Part shown: piece after piece, positions 8,138-16,532 of the stretch
Layout of the letters: every line of letters starts with the position of its first letter
Numbering within the stretch: position 1 is the stretch's first letter
Translations under genes and position numbers: made by a program
Source of the DNA: Sphingopyxis sp. USTB-05
Lineage (GTDB): Bacteria > Pseudomonadota > Alphaproteobacteria > Sphingomonadales > Sphingomonadaceae
Length of the DNA stretch: 64,000 nucleotides
Reading direction: 5' to 3'
Assembly (NCBI RefSeq): GCF_023822045.1
Contig: NZ_CP084712.1
Coordinates: 2,790,001 to 2,854,000, forward strand
Notes under the pieces: generated by a model
What the model saw: the letters and a program-made list of their open reading frames with translations, nothing else
Databases searched by the model: none
What the model was told of the DNA's origin: nothing

Positions 8138-8623
8138 ATGACATTTGCGGATAGCTACCTCGGAAGGCTCAGGTCGTTGGTAGGGAGCCGATGTCTGCTT
8201 GTTCCTGGCGCGCGCGTCATCATCGCCAGGGAGGATGGGTCGATCCTCTTGCAGCATCGAAGTGACTTTTCGGTCTGGGGATTGCCCGGAGGAAATGCGG
8301 AAGAAGGCGAGGATCTGACGGAGGTGGCGATCCGCGAGACTTTCGAAGAAACCGGGCTCAGAATACGAAATCCCAGACCTTTTGGCTTTGGCAGCGATCC
8401 GCAATTTGAAACCGTTCGGTTTCCGAACGGAGACGTCTGTCAGTTCTTCGTTATGATGTTCTACGCGACAGAATATGAGGGCCATATTGCGGCGGATAGT
8501 TCGGAAACTTTGGATTTACAGTGGTTTAATGCGAATGAACTACCGACAATGCTGGAGAATATGCGTCGAAGTGTCGAGGCATATACCGCGTTTTCAAATA
8601 CCGGGACATTTCAGATGATATAG
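8138..8623 (+). CDS. NUDIX hydrolase
   Basis: A 161-aa protein with a perfect Nudix box, G52-x5-E58-x7-R66-E67-x2-E70-E71-x-G73, preceded by the usual substrate-strand segment and WGLPGG. Nudix enzymes cleave nucleoside diphosphates linked to another moiety, such as nucleotide sugars or oxidised nucleotides; the substrate here cannot be told. The ATG at 8138 is preceded by GGAG at a proper distance; earlier in-frame starts lack this. The gene is clearly AT-richer than its neighbours, especially in its last 220 bases, and lies between repeat module L and the exosortase locus on the opposite strand, which suggests lateral acquisition. Confidence 0.88.
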   Translation: MTFADSYLGRLRSLVGSRCLLVPGARVIIAREDGSILLQHRSDFSVWGLPGGNAEEGEDLTEVAIRETFEETGLRIRNPRPFGFGSDPQFETVRFPNGDVCQFFVMMFYATEYEGHIAADSSETLDLQWFNANELPTMLENMRRSVEAYTAFSNTGTFQMI

Positions 8624-8724
8624 GGATGGAATTTCTATATTTTCTGCCCAGCCCGCGTCCAGTTCGAGCGGATTTTTCTCGATAAACGCCAGTCTGTTTC
8701 CGATCCCAACGCCGTCGCCGCGCA

Positions 8725-10620
8725 TCAAATTCCGAACAGCTTGGCCAGCGACTTTTCAAGCATGAAAAATTGCCAGATCAGCCGCCCATGGTCGCGCCGC
8801 CCCGATTGGTGCGCGGCAACGATGCGCTCGATTTCGGCCATGTCGAACCAGCCCGAGCGCGCGAGCGTCGACGACGTCGCGAGCGCCTTCGCATGCTGGG
8901 CGAGCGGGCCGCGGAACCAGTGCGAAACCGGCGTCACGAACCCCATTTTGGGCCGATAGAGAATGTCGTGCGGCAGATAGCGTTCCATCGCCTGTTTCAT
9001 GATCGCCTTACCCGTCCCGCGCTTGACGCGCATCGATGCGGGCAGGCTCGCGGCGAATTCGATCAACCGGTAGTCGAGGAGCGGCTCGCGCGCCTCCAGG
9101 CTGACGGCCATGCTCATCCGGTCGGTCTTGGTCAGGATATCGCCTGGCAGCCAGATCATCAGATCGGCATATTGCGCGCGATCGAGCGCCTCGCGCGCGG
9201 GCGCCTCGGCCATGGCCTTCCAATAGCGCGCCTCGGCGACATGGTCGCCGAGTGCGTGATGGGCCGCATCGTTGAACAGCCGCGAGCGTTGCGCCTGTCC
9301 CGTCACGCCGACCGCTTCGGCGTAGCCCTCTGCCCCGCTCTTCGACAGGCTGGCCAGCGTGGCGCGGGCGCGGAGCGGACGCGGCGCCCAGTCCATCTGC
9401 GGCCAGACGTGCGACAGCGGACCGAGCACGCCGCGGCGCAGGAAGCGTGGAATCAGGCCGCGCAACCTTTCTTCCTGATGCTGAAAGACCAGACGGCGAT
9501 AGCCGGCGAACGCCTCGTCGGCGCCGTCGCCCGACAAGGCAACCGTCACCTCTTCACGCGCGAGTTCGCACACGCGGTAAGTCGGCAGCGCGCTTGCATC
9601 GGCGAAGGGTTCGTCGAAATGATCGGCGATCCTGTCGACGAGCGCGAAGTCGCCCGACGACACGGTGCGCGTGCGGTGATCGGTCGCGAAGCGCTCGGCG
9701 ATTTGCTGGGCGTAAGCCGTTTCGTCGAGCGCGGCCTGATCAAAACCGATCGTACAGGTCTTGACCGCCTTCGCGCTCGCCTCAGCCATCAGCGCGACGA
9801 CCGCGCTGCTGTCGACGCCGCCCGAGAGGAAGGCGCCGAGCGGGACGTCCGATACCATGCGGTCGGTCACCGCCGCGCGCATCAAATGGACGAGATGCTC
9901 TGCCGCCTCGCCTTCCGAAGCCCGGACGCGCTTCGAGAAATCGGGAGCCCACCAGCGCGTCGGCGCAGGCACCGGCTTGCCGCGTTCGAGCATCAGATAA
10001 TGGCCGGCGGGCAGCTTCTCTACGCCTGCGACGATGCAATTGTCGTCGGGCACATATCCGAAGGCCAGGAAATCCTCGATCGCGGTCAGGTTCGCTTCCT
10101 GCCGCAGCAGCGGATTGCGCAGCAGGCCCTTCAACTCCGACGCAAAGGCCACCGACCCATCCGAGAGACGGACATAGTGGAGCGGTTTTACCCCGAGCCG
10201 GTCGCGCGCGAGAAACAGGCAGCCACGCTGATGATCGTGGATCGCAAAGGCGAACATGCCGTTGAGCCGCGACAGGCAGTCGGGACCCCATTGGCGCCAC
10301 GCCGCGATGATGACCTCGGTATCGCCGCTGGTGCGGAAGCGGTGGCCGCGATCCTCAAGCTCGGCGCGGAGCTCGCGGAAATTATAGATTTCGCCGTTAT
10401 AGGTGAGCGTGACGATCTCGTCGTCGCTCGCCATCGGTTGCGGGCTGCCTGCGATATCGATGATCGAGAGGCGCAGGTGGCCAAGGCCGACGCCGGGGGC
10501 GGTCCACTCGCCCGATCCGTCGGGTCCGCGGTGCTGCATCGGCTGGAGCATGGCGCGGAGGCGCGCGGGATCAACGGGCTTGGCCGTTTCAAGATGATAG
10601 ATACCCGCGATGCCGCACAT
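8725..10620 (-). CDS. XrtA-associated asparagine-synthase-like amidotransferase
   Basis: A 631-aa class II glutamine amidotransferase joined to an asparagine-synthase domain. The N terminus is MCGIAGIYHL, with Cys2 as the glutaminase nucleophile once Met is removed, and QHRGPDGSGEW follows. The synthase half has the ATP-pyrophosphatase loop LSGGVDSSAVVALMA (about residue 260) and SGDGADEAFAGY. In exosortase A loci such an enzyme (exosortase-associated amidotransferase 1) is present and is thought to amidate a sugar or other polysaccharide component. It is the last gene of the ten-gene minus-strand operon and starts 10 bases after the exosortase stop codon. Confidence 0.9.
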   Translation of the reverse strand: MCGIAGIYHLETAKPVDPARLRAMLQPMQHRGPDGSGEWTAPGVGLGHLRLSIIDIAGSPQPMASDDEIVTLTYNGEIYNFRELRAELEDRGHRFRTSGDTEVIIAAWRQWGPDCLSRLNGMFAFAIHDHQRGCLFLARDRLGVKPLHYVRLSDGSVAFASELKGLLRNPLLRQEANLTAIEDFLAFGYVPDDNCIVAGVEKLPAGHYLMLERGKPVPAPTRWWAPDFSKRVRASEGEAAEHLVHLMRAAVTDRMVSDVPLGAFLSGGVDSSAVVALMAEASAKAVKTCTIGFDQAALDETAYAQQIAERFATDHRTRTVSSGDFALVDRIADHFDEPFADASALPTYRVCELAREEVTVALSGDGADEAFAGYRRLVFQHQEERLRGLIPRFLRRGVLGPLSHVWPQMDWAPRPLRARATLASLSKSGAEGYAEAVGVTGQAQRSRLFNDAAHHALGDHVAEARYWKAMAEAPAREALDRAQYADLMIWLPGDILTKTDRMSMAVSLEAREPLLDYRLIEFAASLPASMRVKRGTGKAIMKQAMERYLPHDILYRPKMGFVTPVSHWFRGPLAQHAKALATSSTLARSGWFDMAEIERIVAAHQSGRRDHGRLIWQFFMLEKSLAKLFGI

Positions 10621-10630
10621 ATTCTGACGC

Positions 10631-12109
10631 TTAGCTGCTTTTCAGCGCGCGGTCAGCCATCGCTTTGGCTCCGCCGGACGCGGAAAGGAAATCCTCTATC
10701 GCATTGCGGCCCCCGCGCCGCTCCTCGCTCGATATAATCAGCGACAATGCGCGCGGGTCGCCGCCGAGCAGCCGCGCCCTCAGACCCGCGAGTTTCGCCG
10801 CGCGCGAGCTACCCGTGATCTTGCCATCGACGAGATACCAGGTCGCCGCGTCGCGTAGCACCGGTCCCGGATGTAACAGTCGTTCGGTCTTCGCACCATC
10901 GATCGCGGGCAGCGAGGCGCTCCACGCCCATTTGCTGTCGGGATCGACCGCGCCCTGCCCGAAAGCGACGACCTCGCGCCCTTCGGCCTGCCGTTCATAG
11001 CCGCCGATCGCAACTGTTACGACTTGCCCCTTTTCATTGGAAAAATGGTGTAGCTGCCGCCGATCGGCGCCGTCGAAGCGTGGCACCCACGGCATTCCCT
11101 CCACGCGAACATCGCGCCATCCCGGCGGCGCGCCGATCGCGATCGTCGCGGGCAAGGCTGCGCTGCGGGAGCCCACCAAATTGCCCCAGCCGACGAACAG
11201 CAACGGAACAGCCAACGCCGCGGGGAGCACCAGTTTGGCGGGCCCGGCAAAGCGCGGCACGCCGTCCAGCCCGCGCACATCGACCGCGGCGTCATTTGCC
11301 GGCCGGTCGAACCAACGGCGCGCAACAAGCATGACGAGCAGGATCACGGCGCCAAAGAAGAACCAGCCATAAAAGATATGGTCGATCCCGCCAGCGGCCT
11401 CGATCCCCCAGATTTCTGCCGCGACCATCGTGCCATAGGCGCGCAACGCGTTGGCGAGGATCGTTGTCGCGAGCGCCGCCACGACAAAGACGATCCGCCG
11501 CGTCCAACTGCGGAAACAGAGATGCGCCGCGGATATCGCATAGGCCAGCATCGCGATCAGGAAATTGACGCCCGAGCAGGCTTCGGCAACCTCGAAGAAA
11601 CCGGCAGGCGTGGTAATGAACACGCCCTCCATCTCCGCCGTTATGCCCGAGAGGTGGAGGAGGACCATGCTGATATGCGCAGTGAGCGTCTGGAGCAGCG
11701 GCACCAACTCCTCGCCGAACGGCACCAGCAGCAGCGCATAGCCGAGCGGGAAGAGCAGAGCGCGTACGAGCTTTTCGCCCAGTGTCGCCGCGACGGCCCC
11801 TTGCAGCATCAGAATGAGGCCAAGCTGACGGAACAAACCGACGCCCGCCGCCTCACCGACGAGCCATACCAGTCCCGCGCCAGCCATCCATATCAGCGCC
11901 GGCCACCAATAGGCCGGCGTCAGCGGTCGCAGCAGCGACACGCGTTGCGACACCAGCCAGCCGATCATCGGCACGATCAGCAGGCAATGGGTAAAGGTCG
12001 AACTGTTCCACCAGATTCCCGCTACATCGGCTGCTTCGCGCCAGAAGATCGCAAGGATCGCCGCCGATAGCAGCGCCAGCGCGGCAAGATGGCGTTGCCA
12101 GATCGTCAT
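10631..12109 (-). CDS. xrtA: Exosortase A fused to an EpsI domain
   Basis: A 492-aa polytopic membrane protein. The exosortase part covers about residues 1-270 with eight or so membrane helices; the catalytic triad is visible as Cys178 in EACSGVNF, Arg223 in NALRAYG and His244 in DHIFYGW. After about residue 285 an EpsI-type domain (DUF3485) extends into the periplasm. Exosortase A cleaves and sorts proteins with a C-terminal PEP-CTERM signal, and EpsI is linked to exopolysaccharide production. The start overlaps the stop of the glycosyltransferase gene (ATGA, 12106-12109). No PEP-CTERM protein was recognised in this window, so its substrates lie elsewhere. Confidence 0.95.
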   Translation of the reverse strand: MTIWQRHLAALALLSAAILAIFWREAADVAGIWWNSSTFTHCLLIVPMIGWLVSQRVSLLRPLTPAYWWPALIWMAGAGLVWLVGEAAGVGLFRQLGLILMLQGAVAATLGEKLVRALLFPLGYALLLVPFGEELVPLLQTLTAHISMVLLHLSGITAEMEGVFITTPAGFFEVAEACSGVNFLIAMLAYAISAAHLCFRSWTRRIVFVVAALATTILANALRAYGTMVAAEIWGIEAAGGIDHIFYGWFFFGAVILLVMLVARRWFDRPANDAAVDVRGLDGVPRFAGPAKLVLPAALAVPLLFVGWGNLVGSRSAALPATIAIGAPPGWRDVRVEGMPWVPRFDGADRRQLHHFSNEKGQVVTVAIGGYERQAEGREVVAFGQGAVDPDSKWAWSASLPAIDGAKTERLLHPGPVLRDAATWYLVDGKITGSSRAAKLAGLRARLLGGDPRALSLIISSEERRGGRNAIEDFLSASGGAKAMADRALKSS

Positions 12110-13311
12110 GCCGGCAGCCCGAGCAACTTACCGAGCGGCGCCAAGCGCGCGTTCCACCCGTAACGCGCGATCATCTGCGCACGCGCCGCCTGCCCCATCG
12201 CCCGCGCAGCCGCCGGATCGTCGAAGAGAGAAACGACGGCGCCCGCCATCGCGCCCGCGCCGTCAGCGACGAGCAGATGCTGGCCCGGCGCTGCATCGAT
12301 CCCTTCGGCAGCCGCGACGCTCGCAACCACGGGCCGCGCCATCGCCATCGCTTCGAGCAGCTTGTTCTGGACGCCGCGTGCGAGCAGCAACGGCGCGACG
12401 ACCACGTCGGCGGCGGCGAGCCAGGGGCGAACGTCGGACACTTCGCCGGTGACAGTGACGCCAGGGAGCGCCGCGAGCGAGCGCACCTCTTCGGTCGGCG
12501 CGCGGCCCACGATCGCGAAGCGCGCTTGACTATGGCGCTGGCGGATCAATGGCAGGATGTCATTTGCGAACCACCGGACCGCATCGATATTGGGACGATA
12601 ATCCATCTGGCCGGTGAAGACGGCCAGCGGCCCAGCGCCCCGCCCGACCGTTTCCAGCGCGGTTTCCGGATCGAAGCGATCGGTATCAATGCCATTCTCG
12701 ACCGCGCGGACCTTGTCCGCGTTAAGTCCGCTATGGTCGCGAAACAATGCCGCCTCGGCCTCGCTGACGAACAGGCTAGCGCCGACGTGGCGCGCCACCT
12801 CAACCTCATAGGCCCCCAGCACGCGCGCCTCGCGCTTATGAACCCAGTTCAGCGGCTGACCTTTATCCTGTTCGGCATAGGTCGCAAATTTGGCGGAATC
12901 GACGTCGACGAAATCCATCAGCACCGGCCCGTCAAAGCCAGACGGAATATATTGCGCCATCTGGCCCGAAAAGGCGACGATATGCGTGACATTGCCTCGA
13001 CCGACGAGGTCATCGACGTGGCGGGCCAGCGCAGCGTTGCGGAACAAATGGTTCGACACGGGCTCGCCGCGCAATATGGCCCGCGCCAGCGCTACGGGAC
13101 GCGAGCCCTTGCGCACTTCGATCGTCAAGCTCTTGCAAAGCGGCGCCATCTTCGTGCGCGCGGCGGCAGCGTCGGCGTCATTGTCGGCGAGCGCCGCGAC
13201 ATGCATCGGCCCGAGCTTCGAGAGCGCCTCAAACATATGCCAGCTGCGGATCCGGTCGCCGCGGTCGGGGGGCCAGGGCGCGCGGTGAACAAGGAACAGG
13301 ATCTCGGGCAT
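12106..13311 (-). CDS. XrtA-associated glycosyltransferase (Stp1-like)
   Basis: A 401-aa GT-B fold glycosyltransferase of family 1/4 type. It starts MPEILFLVHRAPWPPDRGDRIRSWHM, the hallmark of the exosortase-associated glycosyltransferase group, and the C-terminal half has FTGQMDYRPNIDAVRWFANDILP, then VVAPLLLARGVQNKLLEAMAMARPVVAS, the nucleotide-sugar binding region with the conserved E. It adds a sugar during assembly of the polysaccharide repeat unit. The ATG at 13311 gives the family start; the 22 residues upstream in frame do not fit. It overlaps the FemAB gene stop by one base (TAATG) and the exosortase start by four. Confidence 0.9.
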   Translation of the reverse strand: MPEILFLVHRAPWPPDRGDRIRSWHMFEALSKLGPMHVAALADNDADAAAARTKMAPLCKSLTIEVRKGSRPVALARAILRGEPVSNHLFRNAALARHVDDLVGRGNVTHIVAFSGQMAQYIPSGFDGPVLMDFVDVDSAKFATYAEQDKGQPLNWVHKREARVLGAYEVEVARHVGASLFVSEAEAALFRDHSGLNADKVRAVENGIDTDRFDPETALETVGRGAGPLAVFTGQMDYRPNIDAVRWFANDILPLIRQRHSQARFAIVGRAPTEEVRSLAALPGVTVTGEVSDVRPWLAAADVVVAPLLLARGVQNKLLEAMAMARPVVASVAAAEGIDAAPGQHLLVADGAGAMAGAVVSLFDDPAAARAMGQAARAQMIARYGWNARLAPLGKLLGLPA

Positions 13312-14378
13312 TAGCCGAGCCCGCGGGCGATCAGCGGGCCGATCCGGTTTGCCGCCCACAGCGGCAGCTTTTTCCACAGGTCGACCTGCAGGCGATATTT
13401 AGCGCTGTTCGGATTGGTATCGCGCGGAGCCTCACCCGGAGCGAGCCAGCGGCCGTAGAATAGCGGCTGCGGTTCGAAACCCCAGTTCTTCTTATAGGCG
13501 AAGGGACCCGTGCCGGCCTTTGAGCGGCCGAAATCAAAGCGCGTGCAGCCCCGCGCGCGGGCGTGGCGCATGAGGGCAAAGTACATCAGCTCATTGGCGC
13601 GGAGGCGGCGGGCGTCGGTTGTGCCGCCGCCCCAATAGGGCATCACCGTGCCACGCCAAAAGAGGCTGAGGACGCTGGCGACCGGGCGCCCGTGTTCGCG
13701 GACGGTCAGGATGTCGGCAGCGTCGCCAAAGGCATCGAGGACGGCATCGAAAAGCGCTTTCGGAAAAACCGGAGTACCGAGATTGCGGACGCTTGTCGCA
13801 TAGATGCGATAATGATCGCGGCGTTCGGCCGGATCGCGACCCGTCGTGACCGTCAGCGTGCTTTCGAGAACTTTGCGGACCTCGGCACGCTGCTTGCGCG
13901 GGATGGCAAGAAGCTCGGCGTCGTCATCGGCGGCAAGGTCGCGGGCAAAGCCTGCGTAAACGTCGCCCTCGCTGGTCCAGCCCTCGCCCGCGGGCAGCCC
14001 GCCGCCGCGCAATTCGACCGACGGAACGCCGAGCGAACGAGCCATATCCGCCGCGCCCTGCCCGAGCGTCGCGGCCACTGCGGCATTGTCGGCAAGAATG
14101 CCGCCATCGACCGCGAAACCGCTGCCGACCAGCGCCTGACCGAACAGCGGCGAGCGGATGTGGTGGAGCGGCAGAATACCAGTCAGCGCGCCGGAGGCAT
14201 CACGCGCCGTGATGAGATGGCAGCGATGGCCCGTGGCCTTCGTGATCGCCTCGCACCATACACGGCTATGGAACGGCGTCGCGTCGGGATGCGCGGCGAC
14301 ATAGGCATCCCATTCGCCCGCGTCCGAAAGCGGCGCGCCGGAAAAACCCTCCTTCACGGCAAGCGTCGGCGCGTTCAC
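13311..14378 (-). CDS. FemAB family protein of the XrtA/PEP-CTERM system
   Basis: A 355-aa protein of two GNAT-like folds as in FemA/FemB/FmhB, with conserved LPLHHIRSPLFGQALVGSGF near residue 75, SVELRGGGLP around residue 115 and the C-terminal RANELMYFALMRHARARGCTRFDFGRSK plus GTGPFAYKKNWGFEPQPLFY. This pattern is that of the PEP-CTERM system-associated FemAB family, which probably transfers an aminoacyl or acyl group to a surface polymer or lipid. A GTG at 14378 overlaps the stop of the deacetylase (GTGA), giving the expected start; an ATG at 14393 is a second possibility. The longer open frame upstream lies within the deacetylase gene and is not coding. Confidence 0.85.
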   Translation of the reverse strand: MNAPTLAVKEGFSGAPLSDAGEWDAYVAAHPDATPFHSRVWCEAITKATGHRCHLITARDASGALTGILPLHHIRSPLFGQALVGSGFAVDGGILADNAAVAATLGQGAADMARSLGVPSVELRGGGLPAGEGWTSEGDVYAGFARDLAADDDAELLAIPRKQRAEVRKVLESTLTVTTGRDPAERRDHYRIYATSVRNLGTPVFPKALFDAVLDAFGDAADILTVREHGRPVASVLSLFWRGTVMPYWGGGTTDARRLRANELMYFALMRHARARGCTRFDFGRSKAGTGPFAYKKNWGFEPQPLFYGRWLAPGEAPRDTNPNSAKYRLQVDLWKKLPLWAANRIGPLIARGLG

Positions 14379-15235
14379 GCCGCGATGCGCCATGGCTGCG
14401 CGCGCTGCTGCTGCGCCGAGAGCAGCGCGTCGGCGCGAGTCCACTCGAAGTCGGCGAGCAATTTCCTGAGCTTGCCGGCCATGGCCGATAAGCCGCTGTA
14501 ATGGCGTATCTTCGACCGGATAGGCGCATCGGCGACCCGCGGCTGGCCGGGATCGATTTCCCATGGGTGAAAATAGAGGATCGCCGGATGCCCCTCCGCG
14601 TTCATCCGCGCTATCGCCCAGCGCGTGAAGCCATAGGGCAGAATCCGCATGAACCCGCCGCCGCCGGCTGCCAATGTCCGCCCGGCGAAGCGCGCGGTCG
14701 TGACCGGCCATTCGACGAGATCGCTGTCAGGAAGCGGCCGCCATGCGTGGCGCGGGCTTTGCGGCCAGCCATAATGGTCGTGGACCACCGGCGCGACGCT
14801 CGACGAATAGGCATAGCCCTGTTCGGCAAGTACGGAATGCGCCCACGGCGTGCGCGTATCGACCGAAAAGCTCGGCGCCCGATAACCGCGGATAGCCAAC
14901 CCGCCCAAATCCTCAAGGATCGCCTGCGTCTTCTTGAGGTCCGCTGCGAATTCGTCGGCGGTCATGTTGAAGACGCGCTTATGGTCATAGCCGTGGCTGG
15001 CAAGTTCGTGCCCGGCCGCGACGATGCGCTTGATCAGCGCGGGATAGCGTTCGGCAACCCAGCCCAGGGTGAAGAAAGTGCCCTTGGCGTTTGCATCGGC
15101 AAAAATCTGCAACACCGCGTCGCAATTCGCCTCGACGCGACATTCGAGCGCCGGCCAGTCGGCACGGTCGATCGTGCGCTCAAAGGCGCCGACCTGGAAC
15201 CAGTCCTCGACATCGACCGACAAGCCGTTCTGCAT
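14375..15235 (-). CDS. XrtA-associated polysaccharide deacetylase
   Basis: A 286-aa NodB-homology protein starting MQNGLSVDVEDWFQVGAFER, the typical start of exosortase-locus deacetylases, with the catalytic acid and metal ligand Asp in VDVEDW (residues 7-12), the metal-binding H81-x3-H85 in SHGYDHKRVF, RAPSFS, and WEIDP near the C terminus. It removes acetyl groups from N-acetylated sugars of the polysaccharide, or acts on a lipid-linked intermediate. It has no signal peptide, so it may act in the cytoplasm. It lies 45 bases downstream of the ATPase gene and its stop overlaps the FemAB start, so both are expressed together. Confidence 0.93.
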   Translation of the reverse strand: MQNGLSVDVEDWFQVGAFERTIDRADWPALECRVEANCDAVLQIFADANAKGTFFTLGWVAERYPALIKRIVAAGHELASHGYDHKRVFNMTADEFAADLKKTQAILEDLGGLAIRGYRAPSFSVDTRTPWAHSVLAEQGYAYSSSVAPVVHDHYGWPQSPRHAWRPLPDSDLVEWPVTTARFAGRTLAAGGGGFMRILPYGFTRWAIARMNAEGHPAILYFHPWEIDPGQPRVADAPIRSKIRHYSGLSAMAGKLRKLLADFEWTRADALLSAQQQRAQPWRIAA

Positions 15236-15280
15236 TTTTGCTCACCTTCATCAGCGGGATAGCCGATTTTGGCTGGGTTG

Positions 15281-16510
15281 TCAGGCCGCCCAGGTCCGCG
15301 AATTCGCCGGATTGGGGGCATTGTCCGGATCGCGTTCAACCCATTCGATCAAGAGGTCGAGCACGCGGCGCAGTGCGGCGTCCTGTTCGACGAGGCGTTC
15401 CTCGAGCGACGCGATCTGTTTTTCGAGCGTTGCGAGTTGTTCGGGGTCGATGGTCGGCGCGGCAGGCGCGGCGTCGGATGGGGTCGGCGTGACGACCGGC
15501 GCGGGTTCGGTAGGCGCGGCGAAGGGCGCGGTCGCGGCGGCCACGGGTGCTGCTGCCACACGCTGCGGCCATTCACGTGCCGTTTCGTTCGCCGCGGTCG
15601 GCGCGACAAAGGGCGCGGGCGTGGGTGCGACCGCAGTCGCGGCCGCCGCAACGATCTCGTCCACCGGCAGCGGCGCGAGCGTCGATGCATCGATGCCGCG
15701 ATCGGCCTCGATCTCGGCGATGACCGAGCGCACATTCTGCGCGGTGATACGGTTCATCTGCTCAACGGCGCCATAGAGCAGCAGGCGGCTGACCAGCACG
15801 TTCAATTTGCGCGGCACGCCTTCGCTATAATCAAAGATTTCCTCGAACGCGTCGGGGCTGAAACTGGGATTGCCCGTCCAACCAACCTTGCCGAGACGGT
15901 GGAGGATATAGGGCTCGACCTCCTCGGGCTCCATCGGATCGAGGTGGTGCGTCGCGATCACGCGCTGACGTAGCTGTTCGAGCGTCGGCGAATGGAAAAG
16001 CGTCTGACGAAATTCTGGCTGGCCGAGCAGGAAGATTTGCAGCAGCGAATGACCTCCAAGCTGGAAGTTCGAGAGCATGCGCAGCTCTTCGAGCGCCGAG
16101 ATGGCAAGATTCTGCCCTTCGTCGACGATCAGCAAGGTGCGGCGACCGGCGCGCGCCTGTTCGCGCAGATACTCTTCCATCGAGCGCAGCATTTCGGCCT
16201 TGCTCTGCCCTTCCCACTCGATGCCGAACTGTTCGGCGACGAGGCGGAGCAGATCGTCGCCCTCGACCTGCGTCGACACCAGCTTGACCGCAGTCAGCCG
16301 GTTGGGGTCGATCGTGTTCATCAGATGGCCGACGAGCGTCGTCTTGCCCGCCCCGACATCGCCGGTGATGACGATGAAGCCTTCGCCTTGGGCTAGGCCG
16401 TAACCGAGGTAGGACATCGCCTTTCGGTGGGTGCCGCTTTCGAAATAGAAATGCGGGTCTGGCGTCAACTGGAACGGACGTCCGGTGAAACCATAGAACT
16501 GATCGTACAT
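15281..16510 (-). CDS. XrtA-associated secretion-type ATPase (ExeA-like)
   Basis: A 409-aa AAA-type ATPase starting MYDQFYGFTGRPFQLTPDPH, the hallmark of the PEP-CTERM locus ATPase family related to ExeA/GspA. Walker A is ITGDVGAGKTT (residues 48-58) and Walker B LLIVDEGQNL (126-135). From about residue 285 the sequence turns into an Ala/Pro/Thr-rich linker followed by a short coiled coil (LEKQIASLEERLVEQDAALRR), not present in all relatives. It may power or position the polysaccharide export machine at the inner membrane. It is separated by 22 bases from the outer-membrane protein gene upstream in the operon. Confidence 0.92.
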   Translation of the reverse strand: MYDQFYGFTGRPFQLTPDPHFYFESGTHRKAMSYLGYGLAQGEGFIVITGDVGAGKTTLVGHLMNTIDPNRLTAVKLVSTQVEGDDLLRLVAEQFGIEWEGQSKAEMLRSMEEYLREQARAGRRTLLIVDEGQNLAISALEELRMLSNFQLGGHSLLQIFLLGQPEFRQTLFHSPTLEQLRQRVIATHHLDPMEPEEVEPYILHRLGKVGWTGNPSFSPDAFEEIFDYSEGVPRKLNVLVSRLLLYGAVEQMNRITAQNVRSVIAEIEADRGIDASTLAPLPVDEIVAAAATAVAPTPAPFVAPTAANETAREWPQRVAAAPVAAATAPFAAPTEPAPVVTPTPSDAAPAAPTIDPEQLATLEKQIASLEERLVEQDAALRRVLDLLIEWVERDPDNAPNPANSRTWAA

Positions 16511-16532
16511 CGCAAAAAATCCCGTTGCTTGG

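Noticed and set aside
14379..14711. Upstream extension of the FemAB gene
   Set aside because: The extra 110 codons lie within the deacetylase gene in another frame; the GTG at 14378 gives the known start.
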